A stretch of 64,000 nt of DNA from contig NZ_JANQBA010000016.1 of assembly GCF_025490915.1 (NCBI RefSeq), forward strand, positions 1 to 64,000, written 5' to 3'. Source of the DNA: Lacticaseibacillus parakribbianus. GTDB lineage: Bacteria > Bacillota > Bacilli > Lactobacillales > Lactobacillaceae. The notes below the pieces were generated by a model. It was not told where the DNA came from and searched no databases. It was given only the letters and a program-made list of their open reading frames with translations. A program made the translations under genes and the position numbers. Below are positions 27,463 to 38,027 of this stretch, one piece after another. The stretch's first letter is position 1, and every line of letters begins with the position of its first letter.

Positions 27463-28596
27463 ATGTTCAAGCTCCCACTTGCCGTTCTCATCACCCAGTT
27501 TCAACCCGAGCTGCTGGCCTTGATGACCCGCAGCCAGCTCTACGCCTTTTTGGCCTGGGCCCAGCGACCGGTCGGTCCGACCGCCCGGCGCCAGCAGCTG
27601 GTTGACGCGGCCACCACCCTGCTGGCGGTTGCGCCCAGTCGCCTCGCCGACTATTTTCAGGCCCATCCCGCCGCCCAGCCGCTGGTGGCACCGGGCAACC
27701 TGCCTTTTGCCATCAGCTACGCGCAACGCAAGCTGCTGACCGCGTATGGGTACCTGACCGTCGGCGCCAGCCAGTCCGTGCGGCTGTATGGCCACCAGGT
27801 CGACGTCCCGGCCTACACCGCCTTGTCCGTGTTCAACCTGCAGGCGCTGGGCGAGCCCGGTCGCACCGCCTTGCTCGCGCAACTGCACAACCGCCAGCGC
27901 CACGACCCCGCCTGGCAGGCCGAACGCCGCGTCCAAGCGGCCGTCAGGGCCAGCCAAAAGGCGCGGCTGCAGGCCCAGGCGGCCGCCTACTGGACCACCT
28001 GGGCGACCTTGCAGACCCGCCTGGCGCCACTGCCCGAGGCCCAGCGCCGGCTCGGGGCCCTGGCCTACTGGCTGGGGGAGGTCGGGCGGCTCGGGCGGTA
28101 CTGGTCGCGCCACACGACGCCGCACCGCAGCGGCCTGCACGATTACGACGCGTTGCAGGCCCGGGGGCTGGCGGTTTTGATCGCGGTCACCGGCGGCGGG
28201 GTGGGCCACGGCCTGTACCGACCGCCGCATCCCGACCGCATTCAGGTGACGCTGTGTCCGACCCACTGGGAGCAGTACCGCGCGTCGGGCCTGACCACCC
28301 GCCTCGCGTTTTACCAAGGCCACCGGCTGGCTGTCGCGGCCTGTCCGGACTGCCGGGTGACCCGCACCAAGGACGCCAACGCGGTGTTGGTGACCACCGT
28401 GGTCGCCGGCACCGACCGCTTCGTGGTCACCCTGCCCTATCTGGAAGGTGCCGCGCTGTACCGCAACCGCGAGCTGCCTTCGGTGGGGCGGCCACCCGAA
28501 CCCCCGGCGCCGCCGGCACGGCCGCTGCTTGCGGCCATCGGCGAGGCGGCGATCGCCGAGCAGTTCCTGGCGGCACTCGGCGCTTTCGGCCGCTGA
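27463..28596 (+). CDS. Protein of unknown function with CxxH/CxxC site
   Basis: 377 residues, not recognised. Soluble, Ala/Arg/Leu-rich, with a helical N-terminal half (about 1-200) and a C-terminal half containing CPTH (about 266) and CPDC (about 300), spaced as a possible zinc site of treble-clef type. Fusidic-acid resistance FusB-like EF-G-binding proteins also combine a helical N-terminus with a C-terminal zinc site, and the divergent neighbour is an EF-G-like GTPase, but I see no sequence signature to claim this. Start fixed by AAGGAGG 7 bases upstream, which is buried in a perfect hairpin. Possibly co-regulated with the GTPase gene through the shared palindrome. Confidence 0.75.
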   Translation: MFKLPLAVLITQFQPELLALMTRSQLYAFLAWAQRPVGPTARRQQLVDAATTLLAVAPSRLADYFQAHPAAQPLVAPGNLPFAISYAQRKLLTAYGYLTVGASQSVRLYGHQVDVPAYTALSVFNLQALGEPGRTALLAQLHNRQRHDPAWQAERRVQAAVRASQKARLQAQAAAYWTTWATLQTRLAPLPEAQRRLGALAYWLGEVGRLGRYWSRHTTPHRSGLHDYDALQARGLAVLIAVTGGGVGHGLYRPPHPDRIQVTLCPTHWEQYRASGLTTRLAFYQGHRLAVAACPDCRVTRTKDANAVLVTTVVAGTDRFVVTLPYLEGAALYRNRELPSVGRPPEPPAPPARPLLAAIGEAAIAEQFLAALGAFGR

Positions 28597-28615
28597 CGCC
28601 AGGCCCCTGGCAAGC

Positions 28616-28662
28616 CAAAAAGACCCGGTGCCGGTGTTTTGCAGTACACATCGGTGCCGGGC
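28616..28662 (-). terminator. Terminator between the unknown gene and the GNAT gene
   Basis: CCCGGTGCCG (28624-28633) pairs with CGGTGCCGGG (28652-28661) with two central wobbles; TCTTTTT follows on the minus strand. Probably serves both convergent genes. Confidence 0.6.
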
Positions 28663-28683
28663 CCTTTGGCGACCGGTTCGCGG

Positions 28684-29121
28684 CTAGGGCCGCATCCAGG
28701 TCATCTCAAGCTCCGCTTGGTCCGGCAGTTCGGCCGCCGCCTGGACCTGGGTCACCGTGAAGCCCTCGCGGCGGTAGAACCGCACGGCGCCACGATTTTG
28801 GGCAAAAGCGTGAAGCGTCAGCCGCGGGTAGGTGGCCTGAAGCACCGCCACCAACTGGTGGCCGACGCCGCGGTCACGCGCTTGGGCCGCGACGAACAGG
28901 CCGGCCACGTAGCCGTCTTGCACCCCGGCGAAGCCGACAATCCTGCCGGCTTCTGCGGCCACGTACAACGTCGCCACCGGCAGCGCCTGCCGCACCGCCG
29001 CCGCGTTGGCCCGCCAGTAGCCGGCCGGCACGAAGGCATGCGCCTCCAGGTTGCCGCTCAGCCAAATCGCCATCAAGGCGTCCAGCTGGGCCGGCCGTGG
29101 GTTAGTCAGTCGTTCAATCAA
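28684..29121 (-). CDS. GNAT-family N-acetyltransferase
   Basis: 145 residues with the acetyl-CoA motif A region LFVAAQARDRGVGHQLVAVL (about 73-92) and motif B AQNRGAVRFYRREGF (about 108-122). Substrate unknown. It starts inside the end of the upstream CPT-like gene (4-base overlap), so it is the third gene of a translationally coupled group with the CPT-like kinase and the GNAT-nucleotidyltransferase fusion. Confidence 0.85.
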   Translation of the reverse strand: MIERLTNPRPAQLDALMAIWLSGNLEAHAFVPAGYWRANAAAVRQALPVATLYVAAEAGRIVGFAGVQDGYVAGLFVAAQARDRGVGHQLVAVLQATYPRLTLHAFAQNRGAVRFYRREGFTVTQVQAAAELPDQAELEMTWMRP

Positions 29122-29678
29122 AAAGCCCCGCCTTCTTTCATAAAATCGCGAATCCGGGCCGCGCAGCCGGTCGCCCCGAGCTCGCCGGAATCGACGGTCA
29201 GATCCACCGGCGTCGCCGCCACGGCGGTCGCCCAGCGGTCCAGCACCGCGGCCGGTGGCAGCTTGTGCCAGGTCGCCTTGCGCCGGGCCGCGATGACCTC
29301 AGGCGCCGCCGTCACGCCGACCACCACCAGCGGCAGCCCGGCCAGCTGCCGGTGAAGCAGCGCCACGAGCCCCAGCGGCTGGCTGTAGCCGTCGTGGAGG
29401 CCAACATCCGCCACCACGTTGAAGCCCTGGCGGCTGTAGGCGGCCAGGGTCGCGAACAGCACGGCGTAAAGCCTGCGGATGACCGGCTCAAGCGCCGGTC
29501 GCTCGCCGCCGGGCCGCAGCCCGATGCCGGGCTGTAGCTGCGCAGGCAGCGCCTGCATCTGCGCGTCGACGCCCGTGACCAGCCAGTCGCCGGGGAACGT
29601 CGCCTGAATGACCCGGGCGATGCGCGACTTGCCGGCCCGAGGCTGGCCGCTCAGCACGATGATTTGGCCATTTTTCAC
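29118..29678 (-). CDS. Chloramphenicol phosphotransferase-like P-loop kinase
   Basis: 186 residues; P-loop GQPRAGKS at 11-18, VVADVGLHD (about 90) in the position of the CPT family's VIxDD segment, and a typical C-terminal LDRW...ATPVDLTVDSGEL stretch. CPT from the producer Streptomyces phosphorylates chloramphenicol, but homologues elsewhere act on unknown small molecules, so resistance is not claimed. Overlaps both neighbours by 4 bases, part of a three-gene unit. Confidence 0.75.
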   Translation of the reverse strand: MKNGQIIVLSGQPRAGKSRIARVIQATFPGDWLVTGVDAQMQALPAQLQPGIGLRPGGERPALEPVIRRLYAVLFATLAAYSRQGFNVVADVGLHDGYSQPLGLVALLHRQLAGLPLVVVGVTAAPEVIAARRKATWHKLPPAAVLDRWATAVAATPVDLTVDSGELGATGCAARIRDFMKEGGAF

Positions 29679-30637
29679 TGTGCTTCACCACCCCGTAGCG
29701 CGGCCCAAAGCCGCCGGTCCTTGGGCTTGCCGGCTCGCCAGGCGTCTTGAACCGACGCCCGGTAGACGGCGGCCAGCTGCGCCTGGGTCGGCAGGTTCAG
29801 GGTCGCGCCGCCGGCCGTCACCCGCGTAAACGTGCGGTAGTCGACCCCGGCGTATGGGGCCAGCGTCTCCACGTCGCCGAACCCCACCAGCCACGGGCCG
29901 CGCCTGAACGCTCGCTCGTGCGGGTCGACCAGGTGGTAGCCGGCGCCGACCATCACGCCGGTCACCCGCCGCCAGTCGCGCAGGTTGGCGGCCCTGAGTT
30001 GCCAATCGATGTCGTGCGGCGCAAAATCGCGCCCGAGCAACCGCCCGGCGGCCAGGCTGCCCAGCAGGTAGGGGCGGATGCCGACGCGGTTGAGACCCCT
30101 GGCCAGCCGCTGGGCCTCGGCCCAGGCGCCGCTTGACCGGCGACGCAGGAACAGCACCGGGTAGGGGCCACCCTGCTCGTCGGTGGCGCTGCGGCCGGTC
30201 ACCGCAAACCCCATGTGCCGATAAAAGCCCAGCGCGGCCGGGTTCTGCGCGTTGACGGTGACGGTCGCCACCCCGAAGCGCTCAACCGCCGTCGCCACCA
30301 ACCGCCGCCCGAGGCCGCGGCCCAAAGCCGCCGGCGCCAGGAACAGCATCTCAAGCTTCGCCTCGGCGATGCCGGCAAAGCCCAGCGGCCGCCCTGCGGC
30401 GTCTTGGGCCACGATCAGCACCGGCACCGTCGCCAACGCCGCTGGCACCACCGGGGCGATGGCGGCGATGGCCGCCGCGTCGAGGAAGTGGTGGGTCGCC
30501 GTAACGGACTGACGCCACACCGCCACCAGCGCGGTGGTCAGCGCCGCGGTGCGAGCGGCCACGGGTACCACCACCAACGTCACCGGCGCCAGCCGGGTGA
30601 CCGGTTGGGGATCGCGATGCACTGGGTTCACAACCAT
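29675..30637 (-). CDS. GNAT acetyltransferase fused to a nucleotidyltransferase-like domain
   Basis: 320 residues. N-terminal GNAT domain (about 25-160) has AVWRQSVTATHHFL (YjaB/PhnO-type start), LEMLFLAPAALGRGLGRRLV and NPAALGFYRHMGF. C-terminal part (170-320) has GSLAAGRLLGRDFAPHDIDW, the G-S...D-x-D pattern of minimal nucleotidyltransferases of the aminoglycoside type, and DVETLAPYAGVDY. A two-domain enzyme that could acetylate and nucleotidylate small molecules, or a regulator; substrate unknown. ATG 30637 has GGAGG 7 bases upstream. First of three coupled genes; divergent from the GDPD gene. Confidence 0.75.
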   Translation of the reverse strand: MVVNPVHRDPQPVTRLAPVTLVVVPVAARTAALTTALVAVWRQSVTATHHFLDAAAIAAIAPVVPAALATVPVLIVAQDAAGRPLGFAGIAEAKLEMLFLAPAALGRGLGRRLVATAVERFGVATVTVNAQNPAALGFYRHMGFAVTGRSATDEQGGPYPVLFLRRRSSGAWAEAQRLARGLNRVGIRPYLLGSLAAGRLLGRDFAPHDIDWQLRAANLRDWRRVTGVMVGAGYHLVDPHERAFRRGPWLVGFGDVETLAPYAGVDYRTFTRVTAGGATLNLPTQAQLAAVYRASVQDAWRAGKPKDRRLWAALRGGEAQ

Positions 30638-30740
30638 CGAACCGCCTCCTGTACTCATTCCCTGTATTTCACCCCATCCCGGCCGGCCTTGTCGCCCCGC
30701 CGTCGTGCCGAAGCCGGAGGCGCCGAGTTGCGCCGCGCGT

Positions 30741-30746
30741 TATAAT
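30741..30746 (+). promoter_or_regulatory. Promoter -10 of GDPD gene
   Basis: Consensus TATAAT 22 bases before the ATG; the -35 is not convincing. Confidence 0.5.
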
Positions 30747-30767
30747 CGTCTTCATGGAGGACGAACG

Positions 30768-32552
30768 ATGAAATCATTACGTTACACAGGCTCACTGCTG
30801 CGGGAGTTCGCGTCGCGCTGGGGCAGCTACCTGCTCTTGGTCGAGCTGGTCGCCGCCGTCACTGCCGGCGTCGCCGTGCCGCTGATGCGCTGGGCCACCG
30901 CCGGTATTTTGCGCCGGGCCGGCATTCCCTACCTCGGGGTGGATAACCTCACGACCGTGGTGCTGCGCCACCCCGGGGCGGCGGCGCTTTTGCTGGCACT
31001 GCTTTTGCTGTTGCTGGTGCTGGTTTACCTGCAATTTGCGGTGCTACTCGGCGGCATCGTCAGCATCCAGCAGCGCGAGGGCCGCGGCGTGGTCGCCATC
31101 ATCGAAGAGGGGCTGGCCGACCTGCGCCACCTGCGGCCCTCGAGCTTCGGCTTCTTCGTCGTCTACCTGCTGTTGATCGTGCCGTTCGCCGGCGTGGTGG
31201 TGCAATCGGCCCTGCTCAACAAGGTGCAGATTCCGACCTTCGTGCTCGATTGGCTGACGGCCAAACCGGCGCTGGCGGTTTTGGTCGCCGCGTTTTACCT
31301 CGGGGCGGCCTACCTCGGGCTGCGGTGGGTGCGGGTGTTGCCCAACACCATCCTGCGCGACCAGCCGCTCGGCGCGGCGGCCCGGCAGTCCTGGCGGCAG
31401 ACCCGCGGTCGGTTTTGGCGCTACGGCTGGCGCCTGGCGCTGTTGACCCTGCTGTCGACGGTGGTCGGCTGGGCGTGGTCCAGCGGCCTGATTGCCTTGC
31501 AGACGCAGCTGGACCGCACCGCCTTCGCCTTCCCGGCGGCGGTGGTGCTTTTGACGCTGATGCTGGCCGGGCAGACGCTTTTGGGCGGGGCGACCAGCGT
31601 GTTGTACCTGCTGTTTCTGGTGGCGCCGGACGGCCTGGTCAAGGCGAGCCGGCCGATTCCGGCCAAGCACCACTGGCTGCGGCGCATCGTGGTTGTGACC
31701 TCCGGCGGCGCGGTCGTGTTGATCATGGCGGCCTTTGGCGCCTTCTACATGACCGGCGCCTTGGCCGAGCATCCGCTGACCATCTCCCACCGCGGCGTCG
31801 ATGCCGGCAACGGGGTGCAAAACACCATCCCGGCGCTGCGCAAAACCGCGGCGCTGCACCCCGATTTTGTCGAAATGGACCTGCACGAGACCAAGGACGG
31901 TCAGTTCATCGTGCTGCACGACGAGAACCTGAAGGCACTGGCCGGCGTCGCTCGCACCCCGCGGCAGCTGACGCTGGCCCAGCTCAAGCGCATCACGGTC
32001 CGGGAAAACGGTCACCACGCCAAGCTCGCGAGCTTCGACGATTACCTCGCGGCGGCCGAAGCGCTGGACCAGCGGCTGATCGTCGAGCTCAAGCCGGCAC
32101 CGGGCGACAGCCCCGAGATGCTCGCTCACTTCATCGTGCGTTACGCCAAGCGCCTGCAGCGCGACGGCGACCGCATCCACTCGCTGAGCTACCGGCTGAT
32201 GACCCGGCTGCACAAGCGGGTCCCGAAGCTCTACGCCGGCTTCATCATGCCCTTCAGCCTGGTCGCACCGCAGACGGACCTGTCCGGCTACACGGTCGAG
32301 GAGACCACGCTGGACTCGGAGCTGGTCGACACGGTTCACGCCCGGCACCAAAGCGTCTGGGCCTGGACGGTCAACGATTCCGATACGATGGCGCAGATGC
32401 TCTTTGAAGACGTCGACGGCATCATCACCGACAACCTCAGCGACCTCAAGCGGGTGATTGCCGAACAAAGCGATCACCCCAGCTACGCCCAGCGGCTGCG
32501 CCTGTTCGCCACCACGCTGGAAGACTTCGGCGACCCGGTGATCGGCAACTAG
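30768..32552 (+). CDS. Membrane-anchored glycerophosphodiester phosphodiesterase
   Basis: 594 residues. The first about 330 residues form a multi-helix membrane domain (hydrophobic blocks around 20-45, 65-100, 125-160, 170-200, 230-260, 270-300, 315-340); the C-terminal half is a GDPD barrel with LTISHRGVDAGNGVQNT (catalytic His-Arg), DFVEMDLHETKDGQF and VLHDENL. It would release glycerol 3-phosphate from glycerophosphodiesters or lipoteichoic acid outside the membrane. ATG 30768 with GGAGG upstream; in-frame upstream extension has no SD. Lies just before glpK-glpO-glpF, which would use its product. Confidence 0.9.
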   Translation: MKSLRYTGSLLREFASRWGSYLLLVELVAAVTAGVAVPLMRWATAGILRRAGIPYLGVDNLTTVVLRHPGAAALLLALLLLLLVLVYLQFAVLLGGIVSIQQREGRGVVAIIEEGLADLRHLRPSSFGFFVVYLLLIVPFAGVVVQSALLNKVQIPTFVLDWLTAKPALAVLVAAFYLGAAYLGLRWVRVLPNTILRDQPLGAAARQSWRQTRGRFWRYGWRLALLTLLSTVVGWAWSSGLIALQTQLDRTAFAFPAAVVLLTLMLAGQTLLGGATSVLYLLFLVAPDGLVKASRPIPAKHHWLRRIVVVTSGGAVVLIMAAFGAFYMTGALAEHPLTISHRGVDAGNGVQNTIPALRKTAALHPDFVEMDLHETKDGQFIVLHDENLKALAGVARTPRQLTLAQLKRITVRENGHHAKLASFDDYLAAAEALDQRLIVELKPAPGDSPEMLAHFIVRYAKRLQRDGDRIHSLSYRLMTRLHKRVPKLYAGFIMPFSLVAPQTDLSGYTVEETTLDSELVDTVHARHQSVWAWTVNDSDTMAQMLFEDVDGIITDNLSDLKRVIAEQSDHPSYAQRLRLFATTLEDFGDPVIGN

Positions 32553-32578
32553 CACCGAACCAAAGGCCGAACCGCGAA

Positions 32579-32625
32579 CCAAACAGGCCGGCGCCTCGCA
32601 AGCTGCGAAGCGCCGGCCTGTTTGG
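32579..32625. terminator. Long hairpin after GDPD gene
   Basis: CCAAACAGGCCGGCGC / GCGCCGGCCTGTTTGG with inner TCGC/GCGA pairs: a 20-bp near-perfect stem. No clear T run, so termination is inferred from stem strength and place. Confidence 0.6.
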
Positions 32626-32671
32626 CTACCGAGGAAGTCGTCATTCCTGTTTAGCCGTGCCGCCGCGGTTT

Positions 32672-32685
32672 TGTTACCGTTTTCA
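32672..32685 (+). promoter_or_regulatory. Possible second cre site upstream of glpK
   Basis: TGTTACCGTTTTCA, one mismatch to the cre core, 150 bases before glpK. Confidence 0.4.
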
Positions 32686-32742
32686 CCCGCTGCGTGGTAC
32701 AGTAGGGAAGACCGTCAACCGGGTTAACGGCAGCAGGCTCTG

Positions 32743-34324
<1,582 letters not shown>

Positions 34325-34418
34325 GCGTCGCCCCCACAACCCGGAGGCGACTCGCCCCAACACAACCGTCCCGTCACCTCGCCGCTGCCGCCGCAGCGGC
34401 TCAAAGGAGGCTCACCCG

Positions 34419-36245
34419 ATGGCTTTTTCCGCTCACACCCGTGCCGCCACCGTTCAACAGCTTGCGGCCGCCCCGCTCGACCTGTTGATCATCGGCGGCG
34501 GCATCACCGGCGCCGGCGTCGCCTTGCAGGCGGCCGCAAGCGACCTGCGCGTCGGCCTGCTCGAGATGCAAGACTTCGGTGCCGGCACCTCGTCTCGCTC
34601 CACCAAGCTGGTTCACGGCGGCATTCGCTACCTCAAGACCTTCGATGTGCAGGTGGTCGCCGACACGGTGCGAGAACGCGCCGTGATTCAGGGCATCGCC
34701 CCGCACATCCCCCGCCCGACGCCGATGCTTTTGCCGCTTTTCCGAGAACCCGGCGCGACCTTCGATGACTTCTCCGTCAAGGTCGCCATGGACCTTTACG
34801 ACCGGCTGGCCGGCATCACCGGACCGCCCTACGCCAACACCACGCTGGATGCCAAGGCCGTGGCCGCGGCGGTGCCGGCCCTGGCCACGACCAACCTGAC
34901 CGGCGGCGGGGTCTACCTCGATTACGTCAACAACGACGCGCGACTGGTGATCGAAAACCTCAAGGCCGCCGTCGCTCGCGGCGCCTTGGCGGTCAGCCAC
35001 GCCGAGGTGCTGGAAATCCTGCACGACGACCAGGGCCAGGCCACCGGGGTGCGGGTTCACGACCACCTCAACGGCGGCGAGTTCACCGTGTCTGCGAAGG
35101 TGTTGCTCAACGCGACCGGGCCGTGGTCGGATCAGCTGCGCGAGGCAGACGCCCAGCTCGTCCACACGCCGACGCTGCGGCCGACCAAGGGCGTTCACCT
35201 GGTGGTCGACGCGAGCGTGTTGCAGGTGCCACAGCCCCTGTATTTTGACTCCGGGCTCGGCGACGGCCGCATGATTTTCGTGGTGCCGCGGGAGGGCAAA
35301 ACGTACTTCGGCACCACCGACACCGACTACCGCGGCGACTACCGCCACCCCCGCGTCGAACAGCCCGACGTCGACTACCTGCTGCGCGTGATCAACCGGC
35401 GCTTCCCGCAGGCCAGCGTTCGCCTGGCCGACATCGAGGCCGCCTGGGCGGGGCTGCGGCCGCTGATTGCCGGCGGCGACGACTACAACGGCGGCGCCTC
35501 GCACCACCTGAGCGCCGCCGGGCTGGCCAAGCTGGTCGCAACGGTGCAGGATTTTGCCGCCGGGACCGCCGACCAGACCGCCCTCGAGCGGGTGGTGGCC
35601 GCGCTGCGGCCGGCCGAGGCCGCGGCGGCGCCGTCAACCGTGTCGCGCGGCTCGGCCCTGACCGTTGAGCAAGACGGGCTACTGACGCTGGCCGGGGGCA
35701 AGCTCACCGACTACCGCAAAATGGCCGCAGGCGCGATGGCGCTGATTCGAAAGCACTTGGCCGAGCGCTTCGGCGTCGCCGCCACGGTGATCGACTCGAC
35801 CAAGCTGCCGGTGTCCGGCGGGGACTTTGCGGCCAACGCCGTCGCGGCCGCGATGCAGGGCTTCACCCAGCTGGGCGTGGCCGCCGGGCTACCCGAGGCC
35901 GACGCCAAAACGCTGGCCGAACGCTTCGGCAGCAACACTGACCAAGTCCTGACCCACCTCAAGGGCGGGGCGGCGCCGGGCCTGTCGCTGGCCGAATCCG
36001 CCAGCCTGCGCTACTGCGTGGCAGAAGAGGCGGTCCTGACGCCGGTCGACTACCTGCTGCGGCGAACCACCGCGATGCTTTTTCACGCCGACGAACGCCA
36101 CCACCTGGCGGAGCCGGTGACCAACGAGCTGGCGCGGCTGTTGCGCTGGCGACCGGACGAAACGCGCGGTCAGCTGCAGCGGCTGGCCGCCGCCTACGAC
36201 GAAACCAGCCTGCGCGAGCTCAAACGCGCCGGGCACCGGAACTGA
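34419..36245 (+). CDS. glpO: Glycerol-3-phosphate oxidase/dehydrogenase (FAD)
   Basis: 608-residue FAD enzyme oxidising glycerol 3-phosphate to dihydroxyacetone phosphate. FAD motif LIIGGGITGAG (about 19-29), STKLVHGGIRYL, and FGTTDTDYRGDY. Length and the glpK-glpO-glpF order match the lactobacillar oxidase that passes electrons to oxygen and makes H2O2; oxidase versus dehydrogenase cannot be told with certainty by eye. AAAGGAGG precedes the ATG. Confidence 0.92.
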   Translation: MAFSAHTRAATVQQLAAAPLDLLIIGGGITGAGVALQAAASDLRVGLLEMQDFGAGTSSRSTKLVHGGIRYLKTFDVQVVADTVRERAVIQGIAPHIPRPTPMLLPLFREPGATFDDFSVKVAMDLYDRLAGITGPPYANTTLDAKAVAAAVPALATTNLTGGGVYLDYVNNDARLVIENLKAAVARGALAVSHAEVLEILHDDQGQATGVRVHDHLNGGEFTVSAKVLLNATGPWSDQLREADAQLVHTPTLRPTKGVHLVVDASVLQVPQPLYFDSGLGDGRMIFVVPREGKTYFGTTDTDYRGDYRHPRVEQPDVDYLLRVINRRFPQASVRLADIEAAWAGLRPLIAGGDDYNGGASHHLSAAGLAKLVATVQDFAAGTADQTALERVVAALRPAEAAAAPSTVSRGSALTVEQDGLLTLAGGKLTDYRKMAAGAMALIRKHLAERFGVAATVIDSTKLPVSGGDFAANAVAAAMQGFTQLGVAAGLPEADAKTLAERFGSNTDQVLTHLKGGAAPGLSLAESASLRYCVAEEAVLTPVDYLLRRTTAMLFHADERHHLAEPVTNELARLLRWRPDETRGQLQRLAAAYDETSLRELKRAGHRN

Positions 36246-36286
36246 GGCAATCACAAGGGGGGTGACCCCCGCAAAGGAGAAAAACT

Positions 36287-37003
36287 ATGTCTGCTACCAT
36301 CATGACCCAGGCCTTGGGCGAGTTCATCGGCACCCTGGTCCTGGTGCTGCTCGGCGACGGGGTCGTCGCCGGCGTCAGCCTCAACAAGTCCAAGGCGCAA
36401 GGCGCCGGCTGGATCGCCATCACCCTCGGGTGGGGCCTGGCCGTGACGCTCGGCGTCTACTGCGCCGGGTTCCTCGGCCCCGCTCATCTCAACCCGGCCG
36501 TCACCCTCGCGTTCGCCGCAATCGGCAAGTTCAGCTGGGGCGGCGTGGTGCCGTTCATCATCGCCCAGATGCTCGGTGCGTTCGTCGGCGCCGCCTTGGT
36601 GTGGCTGCAGTACCTGCCGCACTGGGCGGCGACCAAGGACGAGGCCGCGATTCTCGGCACTTTTGCCACCGGCCCCGCCATTCGCCGGCCGCTGGCCAAC
36701 CTGTTCAGTGAAATCCTCGGCACCGCGGTGCTGGTCTTCGGGCTGCTCGCCTTCACCAAGGGCCAGTGGACCGCCGGCCTCAACCCGATCGGCGTCGGCA
36801 TCCTGATCACCGGCATCGGCCTGAGCCTGGGCGGCACCACCGGTTACGCGATCAACCCGGCGCGTGACCTCGGCCCCCGCCTGGCTCACGCGGTGTTGCC
36901 GATCGCCAACAAGGGTGACTCCGACTGGGGCTACGCCTGGGTGCCGGTGGTCGGCCCAATCATCGGCGGCGTCGTGGCGGCCCTGCTGTTTGCACTGATC
37001 TGA
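36287..37003 (+). CDS. glpF: Glycerol facilitator (aquaglyceroporin)
   Basis: MIP-family channel of 238 residues with six membrane helices and two NPA motifs: NPAVT (about 67) and NPARD (about 187). The Asp after the second NPA is typical of glycerol facilitators rather than water channels. Last gene of the glp operon, followed by a strong terminator. Confidence 0.95.
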   Translation: MSATIMTQALGEFIGTLVLVLLGDGVVAGVSLNKSKAQGAGWIAITLGWGLAVTLGVYCAGFLGPAHLNPAVTLAFAAIGKFSWGGVVPFIIAQMLGAFVGAALVWLQYLPHWAATKDEAAILGTFATGPAIRRPLANLFSEILGTAVLVFGLLAFTKGQWTAGLNPIGVGILITGIGLSLGGTTGYAINPARDLGPRLAHAVLPIANKGDSDWGYAWVPVVGPIIGGVVAALLFALI

Positions 37004-37046
37004 GCTCCCGCTCTCACCGCCCCACCGCTTGCGCTGAACTGAGTCT

Positions 37047-37096
37047 AAAAAATGGTTCCCCAGCGCCTCACGTGAGGCAACTGGGGAACCATTTTT
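37047..37096. terminator. Bidirectional terminator glpF / GT8
   Basis: 16-bp stem AAAAATGGTTCCCCAG (37048-37063) with 37081-37096, enclosing a CCTCACGTGAGG inner hairpin; A and T runs on both sides serve both convergent genes. Confidence 0.92.
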
Positions 37097-37100
37097 GCTG

Positions 37101-37922
37101 TCAGTCGGTTTTCACCAAGTTGGCCGCCAGCTTCTGATACGCCAGGTACAGCGCGGTGAAGCGGTTGTCGTGCTTGGTCGACCAGGGCTTGGGCTGGCCG
37201 TCGAAGTGAAGAATCGCCGTGTGGGTCATCACCCAATGAATGTCTTGCTCGCCCTTGCTGCGCAGGAAGTACTTGGCGTAGCTTCGCGCGTCGTAGTTCC
37301 ACCGCTCGTCCGGCACCTCCTGGATGTATTTGCCGTACAGGTGGTTGAGGATGTCTTGGTCCGGCAGCATCAAAAAATCGCCTTGGGTCTCAATCACGCG
37401 GCGGATGTCGGCCCAGCGGATCCGGGCCCGGGCCTGGTCGAGGTCGATCAAAAGCACCCCGGAGTTGAAGTAGGCGTGATCCGTGTTCAGCCGCAAGTTG
37501 TTGAACGGCGTGGTGACATCGACCAGGCCGGTGTGGGTCGCCGCCGCCAGCATCTGGCCGTGCAGGTCAAGCTGCCACAGCGGCGCCAGCGCGTTCAGGA
37601 CCAAAATGTCCGGGTCGAGGTACAACACGCGGTGCAAGTCGGCCGGCAAAATGTCACCGGCCAGCAGGCGAAAATACATCTCCTTGGGGTAGCGGTCCTG
37701 CGTCGGGGCAGCGGCCCAGCGGCGGCCGTCGACGGCGACGGGGCGAAAGGACCAGCCAAAGTCCGCGGTGAGCCGGGCAACCGGCTCAAGCTGGGCGGCC
37801 GGAATCTCCGCATGAATCAACCACACCGTGACGGCCGCTGCCGGGTCGTTGGCGTGAAGCGAGGTCAAGGCGACCTTCAGCGGTTCCAGGTAGCCGGCGT
37901 CTAACGTGAATAACAGATCCAA
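37101..37922 (-). CDS. Family 8 glycosyltransferase
   Basis: 273 residues of the GT8 fold: MDLLFTLDAGYLEPLKVALTSL at the nucleotide-sugar end, metal-binding YLDPDILV (DxD, about 99-103), YFNSGVLLIDLD and DQDILNHLYG, and the C-terminal HTAILHFDGQPKPW. Such proteins add glucose or galactose to surface polysaccharide, glycolipid or glycoprotein; acceptor unknown. The start codon is TTG, fixed by AGGAGG 8 bases upstream. Single gene. Confidence 0.88.
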   Translation of the reverse strand: MDLLFTLDAGYLEPLKVALTSLHANDPAAAVTVWLIHAEIPAAQLEPVARLTADFGWSFRPVAVDGRRWAAAPTQDRYPKEMYFRLLAGDILPADLHRVLYLDPDILVLNALAPLWQLDLHGQMLAAATHTGLVDVTTPFNNLRLNTDHAYFNSGVLLIDLDQARARIRWADIRRVIETQGDFLMLPDQDILNHLYGKYIQEVPDERWNYDARSYAKYFLRSKGEQDIHWVMTHTAILHFDGQPKPWSTKHDNRFTALYLAYQKLAANLVKTD

Positions 37923-38027
37923 ATGCTTGTCCTCCTATGAATCGATTGGCTTGTCCCCGGCCTTGGCCGGGCACCGCCGGGCTGATTGGCCGGTCGACCG
38001 CGCCGCCGTTTCTGTCTCGAGAGACCG

